Positions 36,331 through 47,675 of a DNA stretch of 64,000 nt are shown here, piece after piece. Position 1 is the first letter of the stretch. Each line of letters opens with the position of its first letter. The DNA is from Ursus arctos. Its lineage: Eukaryota > Chordata > Mammalia > Carnivora > Ursidae. Below the pieces are notes generated by a model. It worked only from the letters and a program-made list of their open reading frames with translations. It did not search any database and was not told the origin of the DNA. The DNA lies in assembly GCF_023065955.2 (NCBI RefSeq), contig NW_026622952.1, positions 32,412,313-32,476,312 on the forward strand, read 5' to 3'. The position numbers were made by a program, and so were the translations under genes.

Positions 36331-36789
36331 TACAGACATGCCTCGTTTTCTTGTGCTTTGCTTTATTGCCCTTGGCAGATACTGCATTTTTTAGAAATTG
36401 AAGATTGGTGGCCACACTGGGTTGAGGTCAGTGGGTACCATTCTTCTAACAGCATTTGCTCACTTCTGGTCTCTGTGTCACGTTTGGATAATTCTCACAG
36501 TATTTCAAACTTTATTATTATATCCTCATGACCATCTCTGATCAGTGATTAGGATGGAGCTGAAAGCTCAAATGATGGTTAACATTTTTTAGCAACTTTT
36601 TTTTTTTTTAAATTAAGGTTGGAATATTGGTTTTTTTTTAGACATAATGTTATTGCACACTTAGCAGACCAACATAACTTTTACATGCACTGGGAAATAA
36701 AAAGAAATTGACTGGCTTTGTTGCAATATTCACTTTATTGTGGTGGTCTAGAACTGAACCCACAGTATCTCTGAGGTGTATGACCTTTA
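36331..36789. mobile_element. Tigger1-type DNA transposon, internally deleted
   Basis: The left terminus reads ACAGACATGCCTCGTTTT and the right terminus carries CTTTATTGTGGTGGTCTAGA and ATCTCTGAGGTGTATG, which are the paired inverted ends of Tigger1. The left half resembles the Tigger1 5' end (a TTTGCTTTATTGCCCTTGGC stretch). The right half resumes at a GCTCAAATGATGGTTAACAT stretch near the transposase 3' end. Nearly the whole transposase gene is missing, so this is a short non-autonomous copy or a deletion relic. A TA target site is plausible at each end. Confidence 0.9.
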
Positions 36790-36998
36790 ATGGAAACATT
36801 CAAAAATAGGTTGAATGTCCTCATCTACTGGATATTGATGAAATTTTCTTTTCTCCCTGAATATGTGAATTAAAGAGATATCCAAAACTTTGATAACACT
36901 CATTGCCATAGCTCAATGTGGAGATCATTTGTAAGAAGTAATTTACAAGTATTTAAAAAGGTAAGACCTTCACAAATTAGAGCATGGTATGTGTGTGT

Positions 36999-37212
36999 TG
37001 TTTTTAAAGATTTTATTCATTTTAGAGAAAGAGTGCATGTGAGAGCACACAGGGAGGGGCAATAAGGGGGAGGGAGTGGAAGAAAGAATCTGAGACAGAC
37101 TCCACACTGAGCACAGATCCTGATGTGGGGCTCGAGCCCACAACCCTGAGATCATGACCTATGCCCAAACCAAGAGTCAGATGCTTAACAGACTAAGCCA
37201 CCCACGTGCCCC
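36999..37212 (-). mobile_element. Carnivore SINEC, minus strand
   Basis: The plus strand shows TTTTTAAAGATTTTATTCAT, a body with an AGAGCACACAGGGAGGGGCA stretch, and CTAAGCCACCCACGTGCCCC. Short duplication ATGTGTGT flanks it (36989-36996 and 37213-37220). Substitutions suggest an older copy. Confidence 0.92.
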
Positions 37213-37281
37213 ATGTGTGTACATTTTAAAGCATTGATTTTGTGGATCTCTCAAATTAAATTGGAAAAGTTTTATTTTAAA

Positions 37282-37563
37282 AAAAATGACCTCACTCGGT
37301 TACCCCATCGCCTCACCCCCTCCCTTCTGTAAGCCTCATACATCAGAAACTTATGATGAACTATATGCTGGCTAACTGGATACGATAAAAATAAAATCAG
37401 GAAAAAAAAGAGAGTTATCATGTCCATTTAAATTAAGGCATTTTCTCATCATAAAAATAAACACGCTTGTTTCAAGAATGCAGACATAGTGAATGAATTA
37501 GAAGAAATCTGTGTCCCCCCAAATAAAAATAAATAAAAATTAAAAAAAATAAAAATGACCTCA
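37282..37563 (+). mobile_element. Inverted, 5'-truncated L1 with 3' transduction
   Basis: A 13-bp duplication AAAAATGACCTCA bounds the insertion (37282-37294 and 37551-37563). The first ~47 bp (37295-37341) read like the L1 3' UTR in reverse (GGTTACCCCATCGCCTCACC). The next part (37342-37396) reads as the same subfamily in the forward direction (AACTATATGCTGGCTAACTG, then AATAAAAT). This inversion is the classic twin-priming structure. About 150 bp of non-L1 sequence then runs to an A-rich tail at 37521-37550, right before the second duplication. That extra part fits a 3' transduction. No coding sequence remains. Confidence 0.72.
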
Positions 37564-37721
37564 TCTAACCAGACTAACATAAAAACGAACAAATTTTTGT
37601 CACATTATTCTATGTTAATTATAGATCATTGATATAGGAAAAATAAGCAACAAATAAGCCGGGGAATATACCATAATTGTAATACTATCACCATGAACTT
37701 TTCTAAGAAATTTATCTCTGA

Positions 37722-38165
37722 AGAATGAGGTGCTGAAGGCATCCACACTCACACGCACGCACAAAAAGATCCGCATGTCACTTTCCTTTCCTACTGCCCA
37801 AGACACTGTGTCTCAGAAGGTGGCCCAAATATCCCTGAAAGAACGCCCCCAGGAGAAACAAGCTTGACCACTATGCATCATTATGTTCCCCCTAACTACT
37901 GAGTCGGCTATGAAGAATAGAAGACAGCAGCACCCTTGTGTTTCTTGTGGATGTCAAGGCCAACAGGCACCAGATCAAATCGGCTGTGAAGAAGCTCTGT
38001 GACATTGACATGGCCAAGGTCAACACTCTGATCTGGCCCAAGGAGAGAAGAAAACACATGTTCAGCTGGCTCCTGACTATGATGCTTTGGATGTTGCCTA
38101 AAAATTGGGATCATCTAAACTGAACCCACTGGCTCAGTCTAAATATAAATGTTTTTACCAAAAAG
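37722..38165 (+). pseudogene. RPL23A: RPL23A processed pseudogene, 5'-truncated
   Basis: Spliced RPL23A coding sequence runs through this block without introns. Recognisable pieces are CAAGACACTGTGTCTCAG, 'cccaggagaaacaagcttga', the frame around 37938-38120 ([17 protein letters not shown], then AKVNTLI) and the mRNA end GGGATCATCTAAACTGA. RPL23A is the large-subunit ribosomal protein uL23. The copy lacks the protein's lysine-rich N-terminus and carries frameshifts and small indels, so it cannot make the protein. A degraded 3' UTR and A-rich end reach about 38165-38195. It is an L1-mediated retrocopy; no clear target duplication was found. Confidence 0.95.
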
Positions 38166-38194
38166 CCCAAAGCAAAACAAAACCCCAAACCCCT

Positions 38195-38600
38195 CATACC
38201 TGCCATTTGTAACTTCTGTTCACTTAATAGTATGAGTAGTATTAACATAAGCTTTAAATGACATACCATGTAAAAAGATTACAGTTTGGTTCCAAAAGAT
38301 TCTGCTCATTCTATTATGTCTGTCTCTCCCTTTTTGGTTGTTCTCCCTCTTTCTCCCAGATGGCACGGAATGAGGTCATCTGTTTCTTTTTTTTGTGTAC
38401 GTCATCCAATATTGGGTTAATAGCACTCCCACTAATGACAAGCCCTACTGTGATGCCTCTGCACAGGAAAAGTAAGTGTTTTCAAGTTGTAGTTTTGAAG
38501 GGTTGCTGGTATGTGGTGAAGGGATTTGACAAGTTCGCATGATTATATGAGAGCAGGGTACAGCTGTGCTCCAAACAGATATGCAGGGGTTAGGAGGGGT
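38195..38600. other. Unique sequence
   Basis: No gene or assigned repeat. A 94-codon frame at 38258-38542 has no recognisable domain. Confidence 0.4.
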
Positions 38601-38604
38601 AGTA

Positions 38605-38777
38605 ATTGCAGCATGGGTCATGTGCCCAGACTCCCTGGGTTAGAATCCCAGTTCTATTTACTAGCTGGCTGACCTCAGGCAAGTTATTGAAACTCTCTGT
38701 GCTTGGGTCCCCCATTTGTAAAATGGGGCTAATGATAGCACTTCCCTTATAGAAGTTTGTAAGAATTCAGTTAAATT
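38605..38777 (+). mobile_element. MIR SINE, split by a SINEC
   Basis: It follows forward MIR: CCTGGGTTAGAATCCCAGTT, CTAGCTGGCTGACCTCAGGC, AAGTTATTGAAACTCTCTGT, CATTTGTAAAATGGGGCTAA. The carnivore SINE at 38778 cuts it near its 3' end, so the MIR is older. Confidence 0.9.
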
Positions 38778-38974
38778 TGAGGCGCCTGGGAGGCTTAGTC
38801 ATTAAGCATCTGCCTTCAGCTCAGAGCGTGATCCTGGAGTTCTAGGATCGAGCCCCACGTCAGGCTCTTCCCATGGGAGCCTGCTTCTTCCACTCCCACT
38901 CCCCCTGCTTGTGTTCCCTCTCTCGCTGGCTATCTCTCTCTCTGTCAAATAAATAAATAAAATCTTAAAACAAA
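38778..38974 (+). mobile_element. Carnivore SINEC nested in MIR
   Basis: The copy has head GAGGCGCCTGGGAGGCTTAG, the arctoid-type body TCCCACTCCCCCTGCTTGTG and an AAATAAATAAATAAAATC tail. The duplication AATTCAGTTAAATT lies at 38764-38777 and 38975-38988. Confidence 0.95.
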
Positions 38975-38988
38975 AATTCAGTTAAATT

Positions 38989-39785
38989 CACACACACCCA
39001 TGCACACACACAAGTAACGCTACATGAAACACTTACGATGCAGAACAGGTGGAGCCCCAGAGATAGGGGAGCTTGTTTCAATCCTTGGTCAGTCAATGCA
39101 TGCAGCAAAGAAAATATATAGTTGATTTTAAAAAAAGGGAACTTGGTTAGGTAGTTTCCATTAGTTTACTTACAGTAATCTCTAGAAGAAAAATTAAAAC
39201 AACCCTGTAACTCTCTTCTAGGGTCATGGAGGGTGATGCAAGGAAAGATTTTTCTGCTATTAAATCTAGCTTATTAACAATTATCATTCATGGTTGGAAA
39301 TTATTGCATGTCTAAGTAGACAGGTTCTGTTTTTGGACAGAAGGTGGGCATGCTTCACTTGGTACTTATAAATGCAGAGTCAAGTAATGATTACTGATAC
39401 AATACCTCCCTAGTGTTGTGGGAAAATGGGGAGGATGGTTCTGTAACTGATTAAGAAGTTTTTTCATCTTATGAAGCTTCTAATGGGGTCAGATGACAAC
39501 TCAAAACATAATCCTAGGAGATTAAAAACTCACGTGCTAGTTGAAATAGCATGTATGTAAATTTGGTAGTCTGGTGAAAAAAAATAAAAAGGTTTCATGA
39601 AAGAGGCAGAACCTGTTATTCTCCTTAAAGATGTGAAAGATTTGGAGAGAGAGGAAGAGAGTCAGAAATAATCCAGGGTAAGCAGAAAACATCAAGAATA
39701 AAGGCAGGAGTAAATTATGGAGCCTGGGTTAGAAAACCTTGAGTTAGCAGAAAGGATGTACCATTTGTTAGGCAAACCACACAGC
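38989..39785. other. Unique sequence
   Basis: A short CA-rich stretch follows the SINE. I see no gene or assigned repeat otherwise. Confidence 0.4.
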
Positions 39786-39844
39786 CAGAGGGAAGAGTCT
39801 GCAAAAGACTGCCCTCCCTTCAGACACAAGCCTCAAGTTCAGAA

Positions 39845-40480
39845 GTCCTCAGGACCATGCTCCCTTCAGACCAGCTGGTGACAAATTCAGTGGTCTCATG
39901 ACCATCCTTAGATTCAATAATTCAGTCGAAGGACTCACAAAACTCACTATTATATCTGCAGTTACATTTATTACAGGGAAAGGGTACACATTTCCCCCAA
40001 AGGAAGAGATGCATAGAACAAGGTAGAGGAGAGATCCACCCAAACATGGAGCTTCTAGTTGTCTTTCCTACATGGAGTCATGGAGAGCATTACGTCCTCC
40101 AAGCCACTATGTATAATGGCACCATAGAATATTGCCAATCAGGAAAGCTTATCCAAGTCTGTGGTGTCCAGAGTTTTTATTGGTGTTCTATTGTATACTG
40201 ATTACATGGCCAACCTTTGGTTTCCAGCCCTTCTTGGAGGCTGGAGCTAATACCTTTAGTCTCCAGTTCCTATGGGGTTGTAACCTATGTGACATATCTC
40301 AAAGCCCCCTCTATAATAATCACACTGTTAGACTGTCCTATGGTCAAAGGCCCCAGGCATCAAAGACCCTCCCGTGAAGCAGGATGTCCCAGGAGCTTAC
40401 CAATCACCTCTCAAGAGCTGAAGACAAAGGCCAGACCTCTCTCTATCTAAAGCTAATTTTTCATTACACAGGACGGCATA
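39845..40480 (-). mobile_element. ERV-type LTR, family unassigned
   Basis: The plus strand contains a run of words I associate with a common mammalian LTR read in reverse: GACTCACAAAACTCACTAT, TTTATTACAGGGAAAGGGTA, CCAAAGGAAGAGATGCATAG, 'tccagagtttttattggtg'. On the minus strand an AATAAA signal falls at about 39967-39972. I cannot fix the exact ends or name the family. It is a non-coding remnant of an old endogenous retrovirus, with no internal region seen. Confidence 0.65.
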
Positions 40481-41685
40481 GTAATTTCAAGTCAAGGCAG
40501 TTGGTACCGTGGACACTCTATAATCTACTGAAATTGAGCAAGCATAATAGAGATGCAATTTTTTTAGAAAGTTGGTTCTTATTGGTATGTGGAATGGATA
40601 AAAGGAAGTGAAACATTTTGCTGTAGTACAGGTTTGTTGAAATGAGGACCTGAGGAGGGCCATATTTTGAATATGTGTTGTGTTATGCCACCTTTCATTC
40701 TAGTTCTAGCGCCTACCACACTGCCTGGCGTATGACCAATGAATACATTGGCGAAAGAACAGATTGTTTGAACATTAAGGATGAAGTATATTGAAACAGC
40801 CTATGTGACTCTGCTTTTAGATCCAGGACTATGAAAATAATGGCATCATGGAAAGGCTAAGAAAATCTGGAGATGAACTTGACAGCATGGGGCATAGTTT
40901 CAGATATGTTGAATTTGTGATTATGAGCAATTCACTTGAAAACTGTCTACAACTGGTTGGAATTTTGGAATTCAGATATAGTTAAAAGATCAAGATAGAC
41001 ATATTTCAGTGCTAACTATGTAGCTATGATACTGAGAGGCTGGGTGCAAATGATTCTTCAAAGACATGAGTATTTAAGAGTAAAAGTCAATCACATGTAA
41101 ACAGTGGCTCATTTTAAAAACCCAGTGTGTGAATACTTCGTACTCTCAAGAAATTCCTTATCTTCTCTATATATCATACATTAGAGTTATTTGCAGCACA
41201 TAGACATATGTACAGCATAAACCACATACGCACACTCCCTTCCCATGTGCTGTCTGAAAGCGACAGAGGGGAATGAGCTCTGGAGAAAGACAAAAGAAAT
41301 TAAAATGTCTTTATTCTCCTGTACGAGAGCTGGCAATTGGCTGACTCAGTTTCCTTTATCATCCCTTTTCCCTGGCTACCTTCCAGAGGGGTGACCACTG
41401 GACTCAGTCTGTAAATAAGACCAGCTGGAGTCTACCACACAGTTCTGGGTAGGCTTTGTTTTCCTGATGCAGCATCACTCCCCTTTCTTCCTCTTTGACC
41501 ATCTTAGGCTGGAATGTAGCCATCCTGTGGTCATGAAGAAAAGTAATCAGGGAGACTTTGGTGTCAATATCATTGAACTGGTGAACAAGCACTAGCCACC
41601 GACTAACTTTGGACAACTTGTTATGTAAACAATAAATCTCGGTGGACTCCACACATTGTATTTCGGTTTACTGATACAGCCCTAT
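40481..41685. other. Unique sequence with short L2-like tail
   Basis: Positions 40690-40765 resemble an L2 tail (CCTACCACACTGCCTGGCGT, then CCAATGAATACATTG). No gene is seen. A GAGAAAGA-type purine-rich part near 41280 is unremarkable. Confidence 0.4.
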
Positions 41686-41689
41686 TCCA

Positions 41690-41848
41690 AATTTATAATC
41701 TTGCCAACTCACATTCCTCATTAGTAAATTGTAGATGATCTTAATAACACCTAACTGCTACTGTGGCTGTGGGGAGTGAAATTATGTCTATGAAAACTGC
41801 TTTGCAAATTGTAAAATGCTGTACAAATGTTAGTTGTTATTGCTCATA
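41690..41848 (+). mobile_element. MIR-type SINE relic
   Basis: It reads CCTCATTAGTAAATTGTAGA, a GGGAGTGAAATTATG stretch, GAAAACTGCTTTGCAAATTG and TAAAATGCTGTACAAATGTT in MIR order. The tail fits MIR3. Confidence 0.75.
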
Positions 41849-43325
41849 AAATCATGCGTGCCCTTTCTCCACATCCAATTATAAAGCTTGATGAAAATGG
41901 TTGAAGTGGTGAATAAGTTTGCTGAAAGAGAAAAGGAATAATTCTAAATGAATTATTAACAGCAATTATCTTCTGTGACCACACTGTATAAATGTACGTC
42001 TGCCTGTTGTGATGCTATGTTCTTGGGTTCAGCTCAAGAGCACCTAAGAGGAATTTATATGCATAATCTCATTTCTCCCACATTCATATGTTCCGTGACA
42101 GAATTTGTTACTTGAATTTCCATGACACGAAGAATATCATGTTGCTTGTGTGGCTAAATGGTGTGTTTATAAAAGAAATATGTAAAAAGGTAGAGTCCTG
42201 TTGTCATTGTTTTGTTTTGAGAACAAGGAAAGCTGCCGTATCACACATGCATAAGTCTACCTAAGGAGAGCAAAGTATAATAAGATGGCAAAGGACATAG
42301 TTCGTAGGCTAACCCAAGGCTATTGTTTAATAAAACAGAGCCCATCCCCAGGGTATTGGCCACCACCAAGAAAATGTGAGGTGTTCACTTTCTTTACAAG
42401 TAACTATCAAGTTGAAGCTACAAGTTGTAAACTTTCATTTAATTTTTATATCATTCTGACTGTACATGGATTTCTTCTGAGTAAGTGTCTTGATAATGGC
42501 CTGATGGCCCCAGTTATGGCCATCAAGTGAGGACCCCGGTAGGTAGTGGCAGATTGGATTCCGTATGGTGTGTGACTGTGGACTGTGCAAAGGAGCTCCT
42601 TCCTGTGCCCTGACCTTGGATGCTATTCCAGACCCCCTTTGGGAGGTAGGCCTCCAACAAAATTGTCCTGTATCATCTGCTGCTCACCGGCTTCAGGAGT
42701 TACGACACAGGACAGAGGTGGGAGTGGGTGAGTGATACGCAGCATTGAATGGGATCCACAAAAATAAAACCTCAGTTAGTGAGATACATAACATTTTAAT
42801 GCAGTATCCTACAATTTTTTTTAAAAAATACGAGACATCTATAGTGATCCAAATTTCAAAAAGTATCTGCATTCATTTTGATTTTTTTAAATATAATTTA
42901 TCCTGTTTCTCAAGAGGGTGTGTGTGCTTGTAGATACCTCTTTCCATTTTGTATGTAAGACACCTTTCCTGAGTTCCAGTCCTGCTGGGAAAGAACAACA
43001 ACTTTAATTCCTTACGAGAAACACACACACACCCCACACACAGAGTCTTTATTTCACACTGAGGCTCGATGTTCACCAGTGGAGTGGGTTTCCTTAGGGT
43101 CAGTAAAGTGGCCACTCTGGGTCTTTCTTGGTCACCTGGTCTTCTCCACCCAGATCCTACCCCTGGAGTGTGCAGACATGATTTAGAAAATGGGGCACAG
43201 TATGTGTGTCATAAACAACGTGCTGTTTATCATCCCGAGTCCTTCCTGTCATGCATTAGCTTTTAAAACATCCTTCAGAATATCTCAGCCCACCTTCTGA
43301 AGAGCTGAGCCATGGAGGGCCCCCG
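41849..43325. other. Unique sequence with short CA repeat
   Basis: A short CA-rich tract lies at 43019-43042. No gene or assigned repeat is seen. Confidence 0.4.
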
Positions 43326-43329
43326 TGTT

Positions 43330-44900
43330 TTTTGCAGGTTCTTTTCTTCAACACACATCTATTCACAGGTTCACTCACTGCACTTACTGACTCGGTACCT
43401 CTTCTGTGCAAGTGCTTTGCAAGACACCGGGGGGACAAAATTGAATAAGCTCTCAGGAAAATTACCTCACTGTGGTGATAGACAAAGTAGGAAAATAAAT
43501 ATTAAATACTGTGAAGAAATATAAAATCGAGTCGGAGAATAATAGGGATGAGAGATTTTGTGTCTTCAATGTCAGTTACTTCATCTCTTTTCCCACTGTC
43601 ATTACATTCTTGGTATTTGAACAGAACTGCCAACACACTTGTGAAGTCTCGAATTGTGATTGCAATGCTGCTGATGGTGGCTGTACTGATGGGGTTTACT
43701 CATTAATTTAGTGATCTTCTCCAGCATGGGAGGTGCAGAGAAGACTGAGTCCACTAATTCGTAGTTCTACTAGGAGATGCCTGTGCGTTGTGTCATTAAT
43801 TCACTCAATAACAATCTCCGTCACCAATTAATATTGTCGTAGATACTAGAGGTCACCCAGCAACGGTGAAAACTGCCAGAGTTGACTCTGGAATCTACTG
43901 TAGTATTGTCATTTAGTATCAGTGTTGTCATACATTGTCAATATTATCAACTAGTGTAATATTGTCAGTATTGTCTTACACCGTCAGTATACCAGAGAAC
44001 TAGTAGGTAGTCCTGCCAAAGTCCATAAGCTTTAGGCTTCAATGCCTAGTATTTTTATGGTTTGTTCTCTTTAAGTGGACAAGAGATGAGCATCACTTTA
44101 AACTGTTTTATGTGTTAGTTAGCATTGTTATACATGATATTAATTTCGTGTATTTAAAAACCATTATGAAGCGCCTCATCTGGACCAGGGAATATACTAA
44201 ATGTGGGGAGCCTGAGGAGGGAGAGAATATAGATTCGAACCATTACAAACATAATGAAAGCCGTGAAAAAGTTTAAAATGTTTTGTGCATGCCTGGGGAA
44301 GCTGATCTGGATTTTGGGGTCAAGGAAGGCTGCTTCAGGGCTGTTATTAACTTTAATCGAGAAGTGATTAAAAATAAGTCAATATTTGGGAAAAAAAGAT
44401 AATGAGAATGAGCAATATGAACTAAATTCATGAGGTAGGAACTTGTTTGTGATTTTTCAGGAAATAAAAATAAGACCAGTGTGCTTGAAGTGTTGAAACG
44501 AGAGCAGAAAATTGGCTTAGATGTTGGTGGGAAGATAAGCGAGAGCCACATCAGGTAAAGTCAAGCAGGACCGATAAAGGAGTTTGGAGTTATTCCCTAT
44601 GAGGCAAAAGGTAGTGAGTGATCTTAGAGGGTTAAAAGGTAATGAGAGTATCTGTATTTTAAATAAATCCTTCTGACTGTGCTGTAAAGATCGGAGGAAT
44701 TTGAGACAACTAGTTAGGAGGCTGATAGGCAAGTCAAAGCAAAGCATGATTGGTAGTTAGCATTGTGCCCGGTGGGCAGAGTCCACAGATGGCAAGATGG
44801 AGCAGTTAGCAAGACTTAGCAATTGATGAAATGAAGGTCAGGAAAGAAGAGATAAGCATGAGGCCTGGATTTCTGAGCAACTGAATAGAGAGCCGGTGAG
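43330..44900 (+). repeat. Probable ancient interspersed repeat, unassigned
   Basis: Several pieces resemble a mammalian-wide old repeat I cannot name. 43370-43460 holds a TCTTCTGTGCAAGTGCTTTG stretch and then 'ggggacaaaattgaataag'. 44300-44340 has GGTCAAGGAAGGCTGCTTCA. 44560-44600 has CCGATAAAGGAGTTTGGAGT. 44640-44720 has AAATAAATCCTTCTGACTGT and CAACTAGTTAGGAGGCTGAT. The pieces occur in the order I recall but are broken up. Treat as one weathered element or several fragments. The tract 43905-43990 is dealt with separately. Confidence 0.45.
43905..43990 (+). repeat. Degenerate ATTGTCA-type minisatellite
   Basis: Variants of ATTGTCA/TATTGTCAGT recur about seven times in about 85 bp, with irregular spacing of roughly 10-17 bp. 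It looks like a decayed tandem repeat. Confidence 0.7.
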
Positions 44901-46445
44901 CTCTCTTCTTGCTACTGATGTGCCTTGAAAAGAGTAGGTCTTCATGGACGATCCTTCGCATTTTCTACACACATTTGGACGTTGGTCTCTGGTTTCTCAG
45001 CTTCCGTGGTATTATACTTCTTCTCAGGAGTATTTAGAAAGAAATTTGAAATCAGAGGTGCGAATAAGGTCCCAACTAGATTGCAGTTACTGAGAGATTT
45101 GTGTGTGTGTTGGCGGGGGGGCCGGGGGGTTCATTAGATAAGAAATTCTGATGAAAAAGTTTTGGTCAGAAGCTTCTCCTGAGTGCAGTCAGAAGGCTTA
45201 AAATTAAGGTCTGATACAGGATATGTGCCGTGTTTGGAAGGAAGATGTAGCTCTTGTCAAATTCTATCCTACAGATCTCTAGTTCTCCGATTCTAGAAAT
45301 TTCCATGAATATCAGGCTTGAGTATCATTGAAAGACTTGAAACCATTCTAATTTGCCCTCCTCCTTCTAAATTGTCCATCTCCTTTTTCTGTTCTTGTTC
45401 AAAGGTGATTCACTCTAATGAAAACACCAGATATATTTCTCTGTCCCTGCAAGGCATTTCCCACTTCCTAATTCTGTATATTTGCTGACTTTCAGTGCTT
45501 AAATTTTCAATATTTTTTCTACTATTTAATGTGCTTTATTGCTTTTCACCAAAAAAAAAGGCATTTATCGCTGATGTTTCTCTTGGTTTACGACAAAGGG
45601 TCTAAAAAAAGTTCACCTTGGAAAAATAACACTATTTTTTTGCTCTTACCTTCTTGCAAATATGCACAAATCCCATAAACCTCTGCCTTTTCTGTTTCAC
45701 GTTTATGGCTTTCATTTGCTTTTTTTTTAAGACTAGACTCTTCAAGTGTATTATTTGTGTATCTGGCTGTGTGCTTCATAATGACCTAATGGCATATTTA
45801 GATTATAAAAAGACACAGTAAATATCAGCATGTGATTGTGTAAACTGTGTAGTGGTACAAATGATAGAAAACTTGTGTTAATCAGTATTCCACACAAAAC
45901 ATATACTTGTTCTCATATGTCGAGCATTATTGCCCCTCAACCGCAGGTCACCCACATGCATAAGGAAAAGCCAAGTGCGGCCTGAAAATTTCCTCTCCAA
46001 GACACCTTCTTTTTGGGATCCCTTCACTCTCTTCAAAGAATAGGGTCACTTTTGTAAGATTATCAGAAGTCCTGTTCTAGGTGTGCTTGATACAACTGTC
46101 TCCCAATCCAGCCCTGTGGTTATGCGTTCATTTCTCCATTCAGAAGGCTCTAATAATTAGCCTGTGTTCACACACACACACGCACACACACGTTCATAGT
46201 GTAGATTAGATGAGTACTCTCAAATCCCTGTCTGACACCTTTCAGCAATATTGATCTGACTAATCTCCAACACTAAAGTTAGATTCAAAAATTGTTCTAA
46301 AACGTGGCATCTGGACTTTGACAAGTTCATCATCGATCCACATGCCGCATCTGTTCCAGACTTTGAAGCCAAGGGATAAATCGAGATACTTCTGAACTTC
46401 AGCAGAAACGTTATTAAGTATGTTCCCCGTGTCTCCATTTCCTCA
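44901..46445. other. Unique sequence with CA repeat
   Basis: A (CA)n tract with one G interruption lies at 46169-46191, and a G-rich run at 45112-45128. No gene is seen. Confidence 0.4.
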
Positions 46446-46466
46446 TTTATGAATCAAGTGATTATT

Positions 46467-46660
46467 TTTTTTTAAGATTTTATTTATTTATTTGACAGGA
46501 TAGAGACAGCCAGCTAGAGAGGGAACACAAGTAGGGGGAGTGGGAGAGGAAGAAGCAGGCTCATACTGGAGGAGCCTGATGTGGGGCTCGATCCCATAAC
46601 GCCGGGATCACGCCCTGAGCCGAAGGCAGACGCTTAACCGCTGTGCCACCCAGGCGCCCT
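46467..46660 (-). mobile_element. Carnivore SINEC, minus strand, young-looking
   Basis: The copy runs from TTTTTTAAGATTTTATTTAT to GCCACCCAGGCGCCCT. A perfect 17-bp duplication TGAATCAAGTGATTATT flanks it (46450-46466 and 46661-46677). Few differences separate it from the 6603 copy. This is a likely recent insertion. Confidence 0.97.
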
Positions 46661-46677
46661 TGAATCAAGTGATTATT

Positions 46678-47436
46678 AAACAGAGTCCAAGGCCACTCCT
46701 GGCCTAACTTGGTATGTTTTTATGATTTGACTTCACATGTATTAAAAGAAAATAGGGAAAACAAGTTCATTAGGACATCTACATAGATATTTTCCAGTTT
46801 TCTTGACATGCTCATTTCTAAAACTTTGGTTGGTTCTTTATAATTGAAAAACACATGCAGCCAAATGCTATATAAGTGATTTTCATTGCTCCAGAAGAAA
46901 TTTGCTTGGCAACCATTCTCTTTGAATGCTTGGTGATAGAAAACTGTTACTAAGACTTATTCAGAAGGATGCCTTTAACAGACTATAACAATAGCACATT
47001 ATATGTCATATACTGTCATATAAGAAGTCATATTAAAGACCAGTTAATGGTGGGGTTACACAGTAAATTGTGGTTTTATCATAATAGCTTATTAAAATCT
47101 GTATCACCTAAATCTTGCTTTGGTTTATGTCCATTTATAAGCAAAGAATGTATTATGTAAACATGTTATTTTATGTGCTCATGTGCATAGGGGTAATCTA
47201 TTTGGTAGGTAGGGCCAGTGATTATTGGTTTGATGGGGTTTTTTTAATAAAATGTATTTTTTCAATGAAAAGGAGACAGAATATTTTATACATTTTTGTA
47301 TTTTCTCTAGACATCCACTGACAACTTCTGAAAGGTCTATTAGTGTTCAATATGAATAATATATGATCTGAATATTTCAACCAGAGAAAATACAACATAT
47401 CAAAATACCAGTTCTCTTTTTTAGTTATGAAAAATC
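46678..47436. other. Unique sequence
   Basis: No gene or assigned repeat between two young SINEs. Confidence 0.45.
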
Positions 47437-47454
47437 AAGAAATTTGTTAAAACA

Positions 47455-47657
47455 GGGGCGCCTGGGTGGCACAGCGGTTAAGCGTCTGCCTTCAGCTCAG
47501 GGCGTGATCCCGGCGTTATGGGATCGAGCCCCACATCAGGCTCCTCCACTATGAGCCTGCTTCTTCCTCTCCCACTCCCCCTGCTTGTGTTCCCTCTCTC
47601 GCTGGCTGTCTCTATCTCTGTCGAATAAATAAATAAAATCTTCAAAAAAAAAAAAAA
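47455..47657 (+). mobile_element. Carnivore SINEC, youngest-looking copy
   Basis: The head is GGGGCGCCTGGGTGGCACAG and the body TCCCACTCCCCCTGCTTGTG, with a 16-17 nt A tail. A perfect 18-bp duplication AAGAAATTTGTTAAAACA lies at 47437-47454 and 47658-47675. The intact tail and duplication are the best preserved in the window. Confidence 0.98.
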
Positions 47658-47675
47658 AAGAAATTTGTTAAAACA

